This document shows, piece after piece, positions 1 to 9,225 of a stretch of 64,000 nucleotides of DNA. Position numbers and translations under genes: made by a program. Source of the stretch: Tolypeutes matacus. Its lineage: Eukaryota; Chordata; Mammalia; Cingulata; Chlamyphoridae. The stretch covers positions 4,277,935 to 4,341,934 of the forward strand of contig JAKSZT010017954.1 in NCBI GenBank assembly GCA_026826555.1, given 5' to 3'. Position 1 is the stretch's first letter, and each line of letters begins with the position of its first letter. Under the pieces are notes generated by a model. That model saw only the letters and a program-made list of their open reading frames with translations. It was not told the origin of the DNA and made no database searches.

Positions 1-62
1 GTTGCTGATTTAAGCCTCTAAATATTGGGGTGGTTTGTTATGCAGCAGTAGAAAACTGATAC
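1..62 (+). repeat. MaLR (MLT1-class) LTR, 3' end
   Basis: The segment matches the characteristic end of MLT1-class LTRs: a short run ending in 'ggtggtttgttatgcagcag', then 'aaaactgatac'. The rest of the LTR lies outside the window to the left. It is an ancient non-autonomous ERVL-MaLR relic with no coding capacity. Confidence 0.7.
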
Positions 63-264
63 ATCTTCTCTCACTCCTGAAGCCCTGATTCCTAGTGAAT
101 GACTGTGTGCACCTAAATGTCCACAGGCTTGGCCAATGCAATCTGTTCAAACTTGACCTCATCAGCTAACCCCCTCGATCTGCTCTTCTGCTTCCTCTAA
201 TTTCTGCCTTAGATAACAACACCCCCACTCCCCCAGTCCCTCAAGCTACAAACTTTGTATGGTA

Positions 265-733
265 CATCGTATTTTCCGACTTGGCTGCAAGAAGATCTTC
301 CCTTCTCCATGTTCTTACTCCCTCCATTGGAAATCATCCCGTTAAGAGGTGGGTCCATCTTCCCTCCCCTTGAATCTGGGCCTGTGATTACAGAGGAAAT
401 GATAGTATGTGACTTCTGAAAGTAGACCATAAAAGGTGATAGTTTCCGTGTATTCCTCTTTGGAAGCCTCACCAGGCTCCCCTTTGCTGTGAGGCAGCAC
501 AGGCCACATGGAAAGGCCACATGCATGTATTCCAGCTAGTATCAACCGTCTTGAGCGAGGAAGACTTCAAGACGACTCCAGCCCCAGCCATCTACAACAC
601 ACTAGAGACCCTGAGTGGTAACCCCTTTGCTGAGCCCAAGCAACCTTTAGAATCCAAGAGAGGATAATAAAATTGTTGTTTTCGGCTACTAAATTTTGCT
701 GTGGGCTTATTAAGCAGCAGTAGATAACGGGAA
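265..733 (+). repeat. MaLR (MLT1-class) LTR
   Basis: Landmarks of an MLT1 LTR appear in the right order: 'gggcctgtgattaca' (about 380), the 'gacttctgaa..taaaagg' block (about 412-440), the 'gaagcctcaccaggc' block (about 465), and the ending 'gctactaaattttgctgtgg..cagtagataacgg' (about 683-730). It is heavily mutated. Short open frames on the minus strand here are chance frames in LTR sequence. The 200 bases before it (63-264) contain nothing I can assign. Confidence 0.7.
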
Positions 734-1134
734 CACCCTGGAGTCAACCTGGGGGTGGGGAAGTAGACCAGGGAATCATTCTAGATGGCTACCTCTTGCT
801 TCCTACTCCCTCTACCCCAATAGTTCCTCAATCACCACGTCTTATTGCTTTCCTGTATTCTACAGCCCTGTGATTCAACTTCTCTCTCCACCTTGACCAT
901 CAGGCCATAACCACCTGTCCTGCATGGTTGCCAGGACCCCTGAACTCCTCCTCCTCCTCCTGCTCAGTGTAGCTCTCTACGGTGGCCTTGTCCTGGCACC
1001 TCCTCCTTTGCTTAGTGCCCTTTAGGCGCCATGAGAGGAAACCTGCAGCACCCTTAAGAAAACCAAGCCTGGATCCTCCAAATATAGGTGTGTGTGTAAA
1101 GGGGGAGGGAGTCCCATCCCCTAGACCTACCCTC
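734..1134. other. Unassigned, apparently unique sequence
   Basis: I see no recognisable repeat, splice-flanked exon or long conserved frame. A CTC/TCC-rich tract lies at about 945-961. An 85-codon minus-strand frame begins over it but has low-complexity glutamate and no family resemblance. Confidence 0.4.
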
Positions 1135-1363
1135 TCCAATTGGTAGCCACTAGCCACACTTTCACACTGCTGACCACTTTCAGTGGAGCTAGCACTATGA
1201 GTATAACTGAAGTTTTGATTTGATTTGATTTCAATTAATTTAAATGCAAACTTGAAACAAAACAGAGTCTACACTCAGTAACTGGAAAACGTTTGTTTGG
1301 AATAGGGTGACTTATTCCAAATATAAAAAAAAAAAACCACACTATTCCAAAAATAGTATGTTT

Positions 1364-1480
1364 GGAATAGGGTGACCAGGTGTTCCGATTTTCTTGGGAT
1401 TCAAGAGGTTCCTGGGATGTCCAACTTTTGGTTGTAAAGCCAGGAAAGTCCTGTGTAAACTAGGATGAGTTGGTCACCGT
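1364..1480. repeat. Small palindromic DNA transposon nested in the previous one
   Basis: The segment is bounded by a perfect 8-base inverted repeat, ggtgacca at 1371-1378 and tggtcacc at 1471-1478. It resembles MER-type elements that begin 'agggtgaccatatg'. It sits between the two halves of the larger transposon, so it is probably a later nested insertion. The family name is uncertain (MER53-like). Confidence 0.45.
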
Positions 1481-1769
1481 GCTTTGAAGCAAGTTGGTTA
1501 TATAAGTCTACTTTTTCAACTGTTAAATTTATTGAGCTCTAAATACAATTCAAGTACTTGGGGTGAAAATTAAGCATCCAAATTGAGATGTGCTATGAGG
1601 CTAAGTAGGAAATAAAAAATTTAAAATATATCACTAATAATTTTTCTATTGATTACATATCAAAATGATAATATTTTGGATATTGGGTTAAAGTAAAATG
1701 TTACTTGAACTTATTCAACCTGTTTCTTTTTTACTTTCCTTAATTCAAAATTGTATATGGCTTGCACTA

Positions 1770-1771
1770 TA

Positions 1772-1811
<40 letters not shown>

Positions 1812-1817
1812 TTTTCT
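1770..1817. repeat. (TA)n followed by (T)n microsatellite
   Basis: About 13 TA units run directly into a T run of more than 20 bases. Open frames across it encode only Tyr-Ile and Phe runs (or Lys on the other strand), which is a simple-repeat artefact. Confidence 0.95.
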
Positions 1818-1836
1818 GGACAGCACTGTCCCAGAG

Positions 1837-2346
1837 CAGTGTTTTTCAAACTGTAGCAGACATCAGAATCTCCTGGGGAACTGGGTGTAAATACAAAGGT
1901 CCAAGCCCTATCCTTCTTCAAGGAGCCTGCGCCTCTGGTCTTTACTGCTCTCCAGGCCTCAGTCAACCCACCGTGGTGGTAGAGGGTTGGAGTATGGGAG
2001 TGTGAGCTGCACAGATCCCTTTGCACTTCAGCCTGGTGTCTCTGGACCCAAGAAAGCAAGGCCCAGAGACAGGCAGGAATTCTCACTCTGCCTGGCTAAA
2101 GCCTAATGTGGGCTTTGCCTCTGGATTCCTAACTTAAGAACCCACCTCTTCCCTGGAAAATAAACACCTGCAGTGCCAGCCCTCTTCAGAGGAGGTTTTG
2201 TGGGGCACACTCTTCCCCCAAGACAGAAGTGCTCAACCTAGCTGACTTCGATGCAGTAGGTCTGGGGTGGGGAACAAGCATTTTTCCCCAAGTTCTCCAA
2301 GCGTTTGCAAATGAATGGCCAGAATGGAAAACCACTGCCCTGAGTC
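1837..2346 (+). repeat. MER5A-like hAT element in two halves
   Basis: 1839-1925 matches the start of MER5A (a 'cagtg..ttctcaaac' terminus followed by 'catcagaatc'). 2247-2345 matches its second half ('gatgcagtaggtctggggtgggg' is a MER5A core phrase), ending 'aaccactg'. About 310 bases between them (1936-2246) are foreign or strongly diverged and unidentified. Confidence 0.5.
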
Positions 2347-2351
2347 CTTAA

Positions 2352-2548
2352 TTCAGTGGTTCTCAAAGTGCATCCCCAGCCAGAAGCTTCAGCACCATCT
2401 GGGGTTGTTTGTAATGTAAATCGTGGGCCCCATCCTAGACCTGCCAAATTAGAAACCAAATTAGAAACTCTGGGGTTGAGACCCAGCCAGCTATTTAGCA
2501 AACCCTCCTGTGATGCTGAGGGGTGCTCAAGTTTAAGAACTCCTGCTT
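2352..2548 (+). repeat. MER5A-like hAT element
   Basis: It opens with 'cagtggttctcaaagtgcatcc' and closes with 'tttaagaactcctg', which are mutated versions of the MER5 terminal inverted repeats. Internal 'gtgggccccatcctagacctgccaaatt' and 'gtgatgctgaggggtgctcaa' follow the family order. It directly follows the preceding MER5A-like piece. Confidence 0.7.
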
Positions 2549-2920
2549 TAAAAGAAGAGTGAAGTCATCATACAACACAACATGGTAGGCTCTAAAGACA
2601 AGGACAAATAATGAGGGGGGAGTGATGAGGGGTGTGTGAGGCCACTCTTGTCACAACTACTCTCAGGCCACACGTGGAGTCTACCTTGGCCTGACCGAGT
2701 GGCCACCTGCCAGTGGTAGCCACCCAACATGTGTTTTCATGATTTCCCTGGTTATGAGTTCTCTCTTCACAAGGCAGAAAATAGATGAGCTGCCACAGTC
2801 TCCGCTGTGGCTAAGGTACAGGCATATCCCACACCTGTGCAAGCTCTGGCTCGCAAGTCAGCAGTGGTGCATGGATAGCTGCCGAGGTATGGGGTGTTCA
2901 GGGAAAGCAGTGGGGATTTG
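2549..2920. other. Unassigned, apparently unique sequence
   Basis: No repeat family, exon or RNA gene is recognisable. The short frames present carry no domain signature. Confidence 0.4.
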
Positions 2921-2979
2921 TTTAGGATACTACTGCTGTGTAACACACAGCCCAAGCTTTATGGACTAAAACAACAATT

Positions 2980-3070
2980 TTTTTTTTTTTAGGTGCCATT
3001 GTTGGGGATTGAACCCGGGACCTCATATGCAGGAAGCCGGTGCTCAACCACTGAGCCGCATCAACTCCCC
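2980..3070 (-). mobile_element. DAS SINE, short monomer
   Basis: On the minus strand this is the tRNA-derived DAS head (box B-like 'ggttcaatccc') followed by an A tail, seen as a T run at 2980-2990. The flanking duplication aacaatt occurs at 2973-2979 and 3071-3077. It interrupts the MLT1 LTR. Confidence 0.85.
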
Positions 3071-3568
3071 AACAATTATTTTATTTGGCACAATGGGGAT
3101 GGTTGGTCTTTGTTCCATGCTATAAGAGGTTCATCTGGGAACTGGAATCATCTGGAGGCTTCTTTGCTCACATGTCTGGCGCCTGGATGGGCTCAGCTGG
3201 GATGGACAATGGGGGTGCCTCTCCATGGGGTCAGGGGTTCCCACAGCCTGGCGCCAAGAGGGAGCATTGTAAGGGGAGTGTCCAGAGGGCAAGCATTCCA
3301 AGTGAGTCAGGTGGAGATGCCATGGCCTGTTACGACTGAGCCTCAGAAAGCACGTAGTATATTCTCGCTGTTCTGATTTTGTAATAATCAGGGTAGGCTA
3401 AACATTCGCTATATTAGAAACCATGCATGTGTTCCCAAACCTAGTTTTTCTCCCTAGGTTTGGTTCTTAGAATATTGGTGATAAGCTAAGCCTGATTTAT
3501 TATATAACCATCCTGTATGGGAAAAGACTGTAACTTTGGGTATCTTTGGTCAACCTTAAGAGATAGCA

Positions 3569-3987
3569 GGGGGGACAGATGTGGCTCAAATGGTTGGGCG
3601 TCTGTCTCCCATATGGAGGGACCTGGGTCCGATCCCCTCCCGGTAAAAAGAAAAAAAAGAAAAATACAGAAGGCATGTGGGCCACCAGGCCCCGCAAGCG
3701 GGTGAGCCCCCCCAGGTCCCGTGAGCAGGCGAGCTGTCAGGCCCTGTGCGTGGCTGCGCCGTCAGGCCCGCGAGCCATGCAGCAAGATGATGATGTAACA
3801 GGAGAGTGACACAAGGGAAAGCCAAAACAAGATGCGCTAAAAAGCCAGGAACCAAGGTGGCACAGGTGGTAGGACACCTCTCTCCCACACTGGAGGCTCT
3901 GAGAATCGAATCCCAGTGAAGACAGGAGAAGGATGAGAAGAGAGGGCAGGAAACAGACACAGGGAATTGCCCAGCAAATAGGGAGGA
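3569..3987 (+). mobile_element. DAS SINE, long dimeric form
   Basis: The first tRNA-like unit has 'gtggctcaaatggttgggcg' (3581-3600) and a box B-like 'ggtccgatcccc'. After an A-rich linker and a GC-rich spacer, a second, divergent tRNA-like unit begins near 3857 ('aggtggcacaggtgg'), with its box B-like 'gaatcgaatccc' at about 3902. The same two-part layout recurs at 26221, 28755 and 48723 (minus). This copy lacks the usual terminal A-rich tail and runs straight into L1-like sequence. Confidence 0.8.
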
Positions 3988-4074
3988 AGATATGGACTAT
4001 AGTTAGTAGTAATACTTTGACGATGCTCTTTCATGATATGTTAACAAATGTTTCACAACAATATGGGGTGTTTG

Positions 4075-4091
4075 TCGGGGGGGGGGGTGTG
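4075..4091. repeat. (G)n tract
   Basis: A G homopolymer of about 12 bases within the L1-like 3' end; a candidate G-rich secondary structure, or simply an unstable run. Confidence 0.9.
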
Positions 4092-4561
4092 ATGTGTGGG
4101 AGCCTTGTATGATGTTATGCATGTTTGTTTTGTAAGTTCAAAATGTTTACTGAACACTTATAGTTTATGTATGTTCATGTATGAATGATATACTTCAATA
4201 AATTGTTGTTGTTTTTTTAAAAAAGCAAGCACGTGGTGTCAATTTTGTGGTATTTCCTTGGTCCAAGCAGTCCGAAGCCCACCCTGACTCAAGTGGAGGG
4301 GCCACAGACTCTGCCTCATGATGGGGGAATGACAAAGTCACATTGTGGAAAAGGATGTAGGATAGCGCGATTATTGTGGCCACTTTTGGAAAATACAATC
4401 TGCCACTGGGTTGTAGTGAAGTCCCCATGAGATGATGCGGATTGTGCAAGCGGCAGCAGCTTTGTTTCTTCACCGCGCCGGTTCTGTTCCAAGTTTCTGG
4501 AAGTTTAGCCTAGACCCTGTTTCTCCAGCCCTCCCAAAGATTCTATTTATGGCTCAATCTT

Positions 4562-4800
4562 TTTTAAGGAAGCTTTTTAACATTGAGATAGTTGTAGATT
4601 CGCATGCAGTTCTAAGAGCTAACACAGAGGATTCTCAACACCTTCCACCCAGTTTCCCCTGATGGTAACATTTTGTAAAACTGTAGTACAATAGAACAAC
4701 CAGGAAATTGGCATTGATACAATCCACGGAGCTCGTTCAGAGTTCGCCAGTTTTGCATGTAATCAATTGTGTGTGTGTGTGTGGTTTAGTTAATTCTATA
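4562..4800 (-). repeat. Ancient L1M 3' UTR remnant, left part
   Basis: Phrases such as 'gatagttgtagattc', 'cccagtttcccctgatggtaacat' and 'attgatacaatccac' match the 3' untranslated region of old mammalian L1M elements in inverted orientation. A short (TG)n tract lies at 4770-4784. The likely continuation is at 15205-15290, on the far side of the young L1 pair. Confidence 0.6.
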
Positions 4801-4825
4801 CAATTTAGTCTTTCTCTCTATATAT

Positions 4826-4902
4826 TTAGGAGGTAATGGGGATTGAACCCAGGACCTTGTACATGGGAAGCAGGCTCAACCACTGAACTACACCCACTCC
4901 CC
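4826..4902 (-). mobile_element. DAS SINE, short monomer
   Basis: Inverted DAS head: 'ggggattgaacccaggacc' followed by the inverted acceptor-like 'ccaccactgaactacac'. It is tightly clustered with two further DAS copies. Confidence 0.8.
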
Positions 4903-4913
4903 AATGAGAATTG

Positions 4914-5010
4914 TTTTTTTTTTTTTTGTTTTTAAGAGGTATCAGGGACTGAATCTGAGATCTCGCACTTGGGAAGCAGGCACTCAACCACTTGAGCTAC
5001 ATCTGCTCCA
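4914..5010 (-). mobile_element. DAS SINE, short monomer
   Basis: A T run (the inverted tail) is followed by a diverged DAS head with 'aatctgagatctcgcacttgg' in the B-box area. It is second in a cluster of three consecutive minus-strand SINEs. Confidence 0.8.
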
Positions 5011-5020
5011 CTCAATATTT

Positions 5021-5377
5021 TTTTCTTTTTAAGATTTATTTATTTATCCTCCCCGCTCCCCCCACCCCAGTTGTTTTGCACTCACTGTCTGCTCTCTGTG
5101 TGTTCTCCTGTGTCTGTTTGTCTTCTCTTTAGGCGGCCCTGGGAACTGATCCTGGGACCTTCTGGAGTAGGAGAGAGGCGTTCAATCTCTTGCGCCACCT
5201 CAGCTCCCTGGTCTGCTACGTCTCTTATTGTCTCTCCTCTGTGTCTCTTTTTGGTACATCATCATGCTGCGCCTCCGCTTGGGCCAGCTTGCCTTTCACC
5301 AGGAGGCCCCAGGAGTTGAACCCTGGACCTCCTGTATAGTAGACAGGAGCCCAATCACTTGAGCCACATCCATTTCC
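5021..5377 (-). mobile_element. DAS SINE, long dimeric form
   Basis: The tail (an inverted 'aataaatctt'-like run at 5031-5048) is followed by the CT-rich body, one tRNA-like unit near 5131-5205, a linker, and a second unit near 5300-5375. Imperfect flanks 'ctcaatattt' (5011) and 'ctcagtatat' (5378) suggest the target duplication. It lies just outside the 3' end of the minus-strand L1. Confidence 0.8.
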
Positions 5378-5550
5378 CTCAGTATATATATTTTTAACTT
5401 TATTTTGTACATTTAATAATTGAAAATATAAACAATTAAAAACTAAAAAGTATACACAGATGAATAAATACATACATTTCTCAATTAAATATACTGGATA
5501 CATATAATTTTTTTTTAAAACCATACAATATGTTACACAATATATTTGGT

Positions 5551-8500
5551 TCATAGTAACACGATCATACAGTATTTGTCCTTTTGTGTCTGGCTTGCTT
5601 CACTCAACATAATGTCCTCCAGGTTCATCCATGTCATATGCTTTATGACTTCATTTCTTCTTACAGCTACATAATATTCTATCATGGGAATAGACCACAG
5701 TTCGTTTATCCATTCATCTGTTGATGGACACCTGGGTTGTTTCCAATTTTTGGCAATGGTGAATAATGTGGCTATGAACATCGGTGTGCAGATGTCTGTT
5801 CGTGTCACTGCTTTCAGTTCTTCTGGGCATATATCCAGTAGTGGTATTGCAGGGTCATGTGGCAAGTCTATATTCAACTTCTTTAGGAACTGCCAAACAG
5901 TCCTCCATAGTGGTTGTACCATCCTGCATTCCCACCAACAGTGAAGAAGTGTTCCTATCTCTCCACATCCTCTCCAACTCTTATAGTTCTCTGTCTTTTT
6001 AATAGTGGCCATTCTGATAGGTGTGAAATGATATCTCATTGTAGTTTTTATTTGCATTTCCCTAATCATGAGTGATGTTGAGCATTTCTTCACGTGTTTT
6101 TTGCCATTTGTATTTCTTCTTTGGAGAAATGTCTATTCAAGTCTTTGGCCCATTTTTTAATTGGGTTGTTTGTCTTTTTATTGTTGAGTTGTAACATCTC
6201 TTTATATATCCTGGATATTAAACCCTTATCAGATATGTGATTTCCAAATATTTTTTCCCATTGAGTTGGCTGCCTTTTCATCCTTTTGACAAAGTCCTGT
6301 GAGGTGCAAAAGTGTTTAATTTTGAGGAGGTCCCATTTATCTACTTTTTCTTTTGTTGCACGTGCTTTGGGTGTGAAGTCCAAGAAACCACCACCTACTA
6401 CAAGGTCTTGAAGATGTTTCCCTACATTTTCTTCTAGTAGTTTTATGGTTCTGGCTTTTATATTTAGATCTTTGATCCATTTTGAGTTGATTCTTGTATA
6501 GGGGGTGAGATAGGGGTCCTCTTTATTCTTTTGGTTATAGATATCCAGTTCTCCCAACACCATTTGTTGAAGAGACTGTTTTTTCCCATCAGCATGGGCT
6601 TGGTAGGTTTGTCAAAAACCAGTTGACTGTGTAGGTGAGGGTTTATTTCTGGATTCTCAATTCTATTCCACTGATCGATATGTCTATCTTTATGCCAGTA
6701 CCATGCTGTTTTGACCACTGTAGCTTTGTAATCTGTTTCAAGGTCAGGCAGTGAAATTCCTCCCACATCGCTCTTCTTTTTTAGAATACTTTTGGCTATT
6801 CGGGTGCACTTACCCTTCCAGATGAATTTGGTAATTGCCTTCTCTAATTCTGTAAAGTAAGCTGTTGGGATTTTGATTGGTATTGCATTGAATCTATAAA
6901 TCAGTTTGGGTAAGATTGACATCTTCACGATATTTATTCTTCCAATCCATGAACACGGAATGTCTTTCCATTTGTTTAGGTCTTTTTAAATTTCTTTTAG
7001 CATTGTTTTGTAATTTTCTGCATATAGGTCCTGTACTTCCTTGGTTAAATTAAGTCCTAGGTATTTGAGTCTATTTGTTGCTATTGAAAATGGAATTTTC
7101 TTCCTGATTTCCTCCTCAGATTGTTCAGTACTTGTGTACAAAAACATTACTGATTTTTCCGTGTTGATCTTATATCCTGCCACTTTGCTGAACTCATTTA
7201 TTAGTTCAAGTAGCTTTGTTGTGGATACTTGAGGATTTTCTAAATACAGGATCATGTCATCCGCAAAGAGTGAGAGTTTTACTTCCTCTTTTCCTATTTG
7301 GATGCCTTTAAATTTTTTTTCTTGTCTAATTGCCCTAGCTAGAACTTCTAGTACAATGTTGAATAACAATGGTGACAATGGGCATCCTTGTCTTGTTCCT
7401 GATCTTAGGGGGAAAGCTTTCAACCTTTCCCCATTGAGTATGATGTTGGCTGTGGGTTTTTCATATATGCCTTTTATCATATTGAGGAATTTTCCTTTTA
7501 TTCCTATCTTTTGAAGTATTTTTATCAAAAAAGGATGTTGGATTTTGTCAATTGCCTTTTCTGCATCTATTGAGATGATCATGTGGTTTTTTTTTCTTCA
7601 ATTTGTTAATGTGGTGTATTACATTGATTGATTTTCTTATGTTGAACCAACCTTGCATACCAGGAATAAATCCCACTTGGTCGTGATGTATAAGTCTTTT
7701 GATATGCTGTTGGATTCGATTTGCAAGTATTTTGTTGAGAATTTTTGCATCTATGTTCATGAGAGAGATTGGTCTGTAATTTTCTTTTCTTGTGGAATCT
7801 TTATCTGGCTTTGGTATTAGGGTGATGTTGGCTTCATAAAATGTGTTGGGTAATTTTCCCTCCTTTTCGATTTTTTGGAAGAGTTTAAACACGATTGGTG
7901 TTAATTCTTTTAGAAATGCTTGGTAGAACTCACCTGTGAAGCCATCTGGTCCTGGACTCTTCTTTGCTGGGAGATTTTTGATGACGGATTCAATCTCCTT
8001 AATTGTGATTGGTTTGTTAAGTTCTTGTGTTTCTTGTTGTGTCAGTGTGGGTTGGTTATGAGTTTCTAGAAATTTGTCCATTTCATCCAGGTTGTCTAGT
8101 TTGTTGGCATATAGTTTCTCATAATATCCTCTTATGATTCTTTTTATTTCTGTGAAGTCAGTTGTAATTTCCCCCCTTTCATTTCTGATTGTATTTATTT
8201 GCATCTTCTCTCTTTTTTTCTTTGGTAGTCTAGCGAGGGGTTTGTCAATTTTATTGATCTTCTCAAAGAACCAGCTTTTGGTTTTGTTGTTCTTTTTTTT
8301 TGCTGTTCTTTTTCTAGTCTCTCAAGTTGTTCAGTTAAATCTTTGAGTTTAGCTCTTTCTTGTTTCTTTTTTTTTTTTTTTTTAAAGATTTTATTTATTT
8401 ATTCATTTATCCCCCCCTTGCTGCTTGTGCTAGCTGGGTCAGCTAACCACGCCATGCAGGCGGGCTTGCCTTCACCAGGAGGCCCGGGGAACCGAACCCA

Positions 8501-9199
8501 GGGCCTCCCACATGGCAAATGGGAGCCCTACTGATTGAGCCACAGCCGCTTCCCTCTTGTTTCTTAATATAGGCGTTTAGGGCTATAAATTTCCCTCTCA
8601 AGACTGCCTTTGCTGTATCCCATAAGTTTTGATATGTTGTGTTCTCATTTTCATTTGTCTCAATATATTTACTGATTTCACTTGCAATTTCTTCTTTGAC
8701 CCACTGAATATTTAGGAGTGTGTTGTTCAGTCTCCACACATTTGCAAATTTCCTTTTTTCCTGTCTGTTATTGATTTCTAGTTTCATTCCATTATGATCT
8801 GAGATGGTGCTTTGTATAATTTCAATCTTTTTGTATTTATTGAGAGCTGTATTGTGACCTAACATGTGGTCTATCCTGGAGAAAGATCCATGGGCACTTG
8901 AGAAGAATGTATAATCCGCTGAGTTTTGGATGCAGTGTTCTGTATATGTTTGTTAGGTCTAACTTGTTTATCATATTGTTCAAGTTCTCTGTTTCCTTGT
9001 TGATCTTCTGTCTAGTTGTTCTATCTAATGATGTAGAGGGTATTGAAGTCTCCAACAATTATTGTAGAAATGTCTATTTCTCCCTTCAGTTTTGCCAGAG
9101 ATTGTCTCATATATTTTGGGGCACCCTGGTTAGGTGCATAGATATTATGACTATTATATCTTCCTGGAGGATCGTCCCTTTTATTAATATATAATGGCC
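5551..9199 (-). pseudogene. L1 ORF2 relic (endonuclease / reverse transcriptase), minus strand
   Basis: The longest open pieces are 8204-7548 (218 codons, RT N-terminal part), 7582-6986 (198 codons, RT core), 6928-6464, 6563-6090 and 6093-5551 (C-terminal domain). The RT core keeps an intact F-A-D-D catalytic motif near 7256-7267 and the '[14 protein letters not shown]' motif near 7370-7415. A +1 frameshift lies in a nine-A run near 7587-7595, the same position at which the plus-strand copy is broken. The function of the family is target-primed reverse transcription; this copy cannot encode a full protein. Confidence 0.9.
8368..8554 (-). mobile_element. DAS SINE with long tail, inside L1 ORF2
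   Basis: The flanking duplication tcttgtttct is perfect at 8358-8367 and 8555-8564. Inverted order: T run, 'aaagattttatttatttatt' tail, 'tcagctaaccacgccatgc' body, then the tRNA-like head. It is younger than the L1 it interrupts; the plus-strand L1 lacks it at the equivalent place (about 12180). Confidence 0.95.
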
Positions 9200-9206
9200 T
9201 TGCCCA

Positions 9207-9225
9207 ACTTCCGGGAAGATGGCGG
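9207..9225 (+). promoter_or_regulatory. L1 5' UTR start with ETS-like and YY1-like sites
   Basis: acttccgg at 9207-9214 matches the ETS/GABP consensus, and aagatggcgg at 9216-9225 matches the YY1 consensus, which in human L1 positions transcription initiation at the element's first base. The two sites are one base apart at the expected start of the RNA. Activity is inferred from motif match only. Confidence 0.6.

Larger units (their letters stand above)
1135..1835 (+). repeat. Non-autonomous hAT-type DNA transposon, interrupted
   Basis: The 5' part (about 1140-1255) contains the 'gtagccactagccac' signature of an old MER DNA transposon. The matching 3' part resumes at about 1585 with 'gagatgtgct', runs through 'attgattacat..atgataatattttgga', and ends near 'ctggacagcactg' (about 1816-1830), a typical inverted end for this family. 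A second element and a TA/T microsatellite interrupt it. I recognise the family by consensus but am not sure of its exact subfamily name. Confidence 0.55.
3363..4224 (+). mobile_element. Retroposed block: unknown 5' part, dimeric DAS SINE, L1-type 3' end
   Basis: Three parts share the plus orientation. They are about 200 unassigned bases (3363-3568), a dimeric DAS SINE (3569-3987), and 3988-4222, which resembles a xenarthran L1 3' end ('ggactatagttag', 'aacaaatgtttcacaacaat', terminal AATAAA and A-rich tail at 4196-4224). The last part has an inverted counterpart near 30060-30130. The block is flanked by diverged 'aagcacgtrgt' copies. Either one chimeric insertion or an L1 fragment later hit by a SINE explains it. 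Confidence 0.5.
2921..4410 (-). repeat. MaLR (MLT1-class) LTR, split by a retroposed block
   Basis: Read on the minus strand this is an MLT1-class LTR. The plus strand starts with the inverted LTR end 'tactgctgtgtaacacacag' (2930-2949). The element continues to about 3362 and resumes at 4225 with 'tccttggtccaagcagtcc' and 'actcaagtggaggggccacagac', the conserved far part of the same LTR. 'aaagcacgtagt' at 3351-3362 and 'caagcacgtggt' at 4225-4236 look like diverged copies of one target site, so 3363-4224 was inserted later. Confidence 0.6.
5391..9200 (-). mobile_element. Young L1, 5'-truncated, minus strand
   Basis: A xenarthran L1 read right to left. The endonuclease region lies at about 9199-8565, reverse transcriptase at about 8279-7000, the C-terminal zinc-knuckle region ends at 5551, and the 3' UTR runs to about 5391. 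A poly(A) signal AATAAA reads at 5404-5399 on the minus strand, followed by a short A-rich tail. The 5' end stops inside the endonuclease domain at 'aaggccattatat' and touches the 5' end of the plus-strand L1 with no spacer. Roughly 85 bases are missing near 8290, and a SINE sits at 8368-8554. Frameshifts leave no intact ORF2. Confidence 0.93.
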
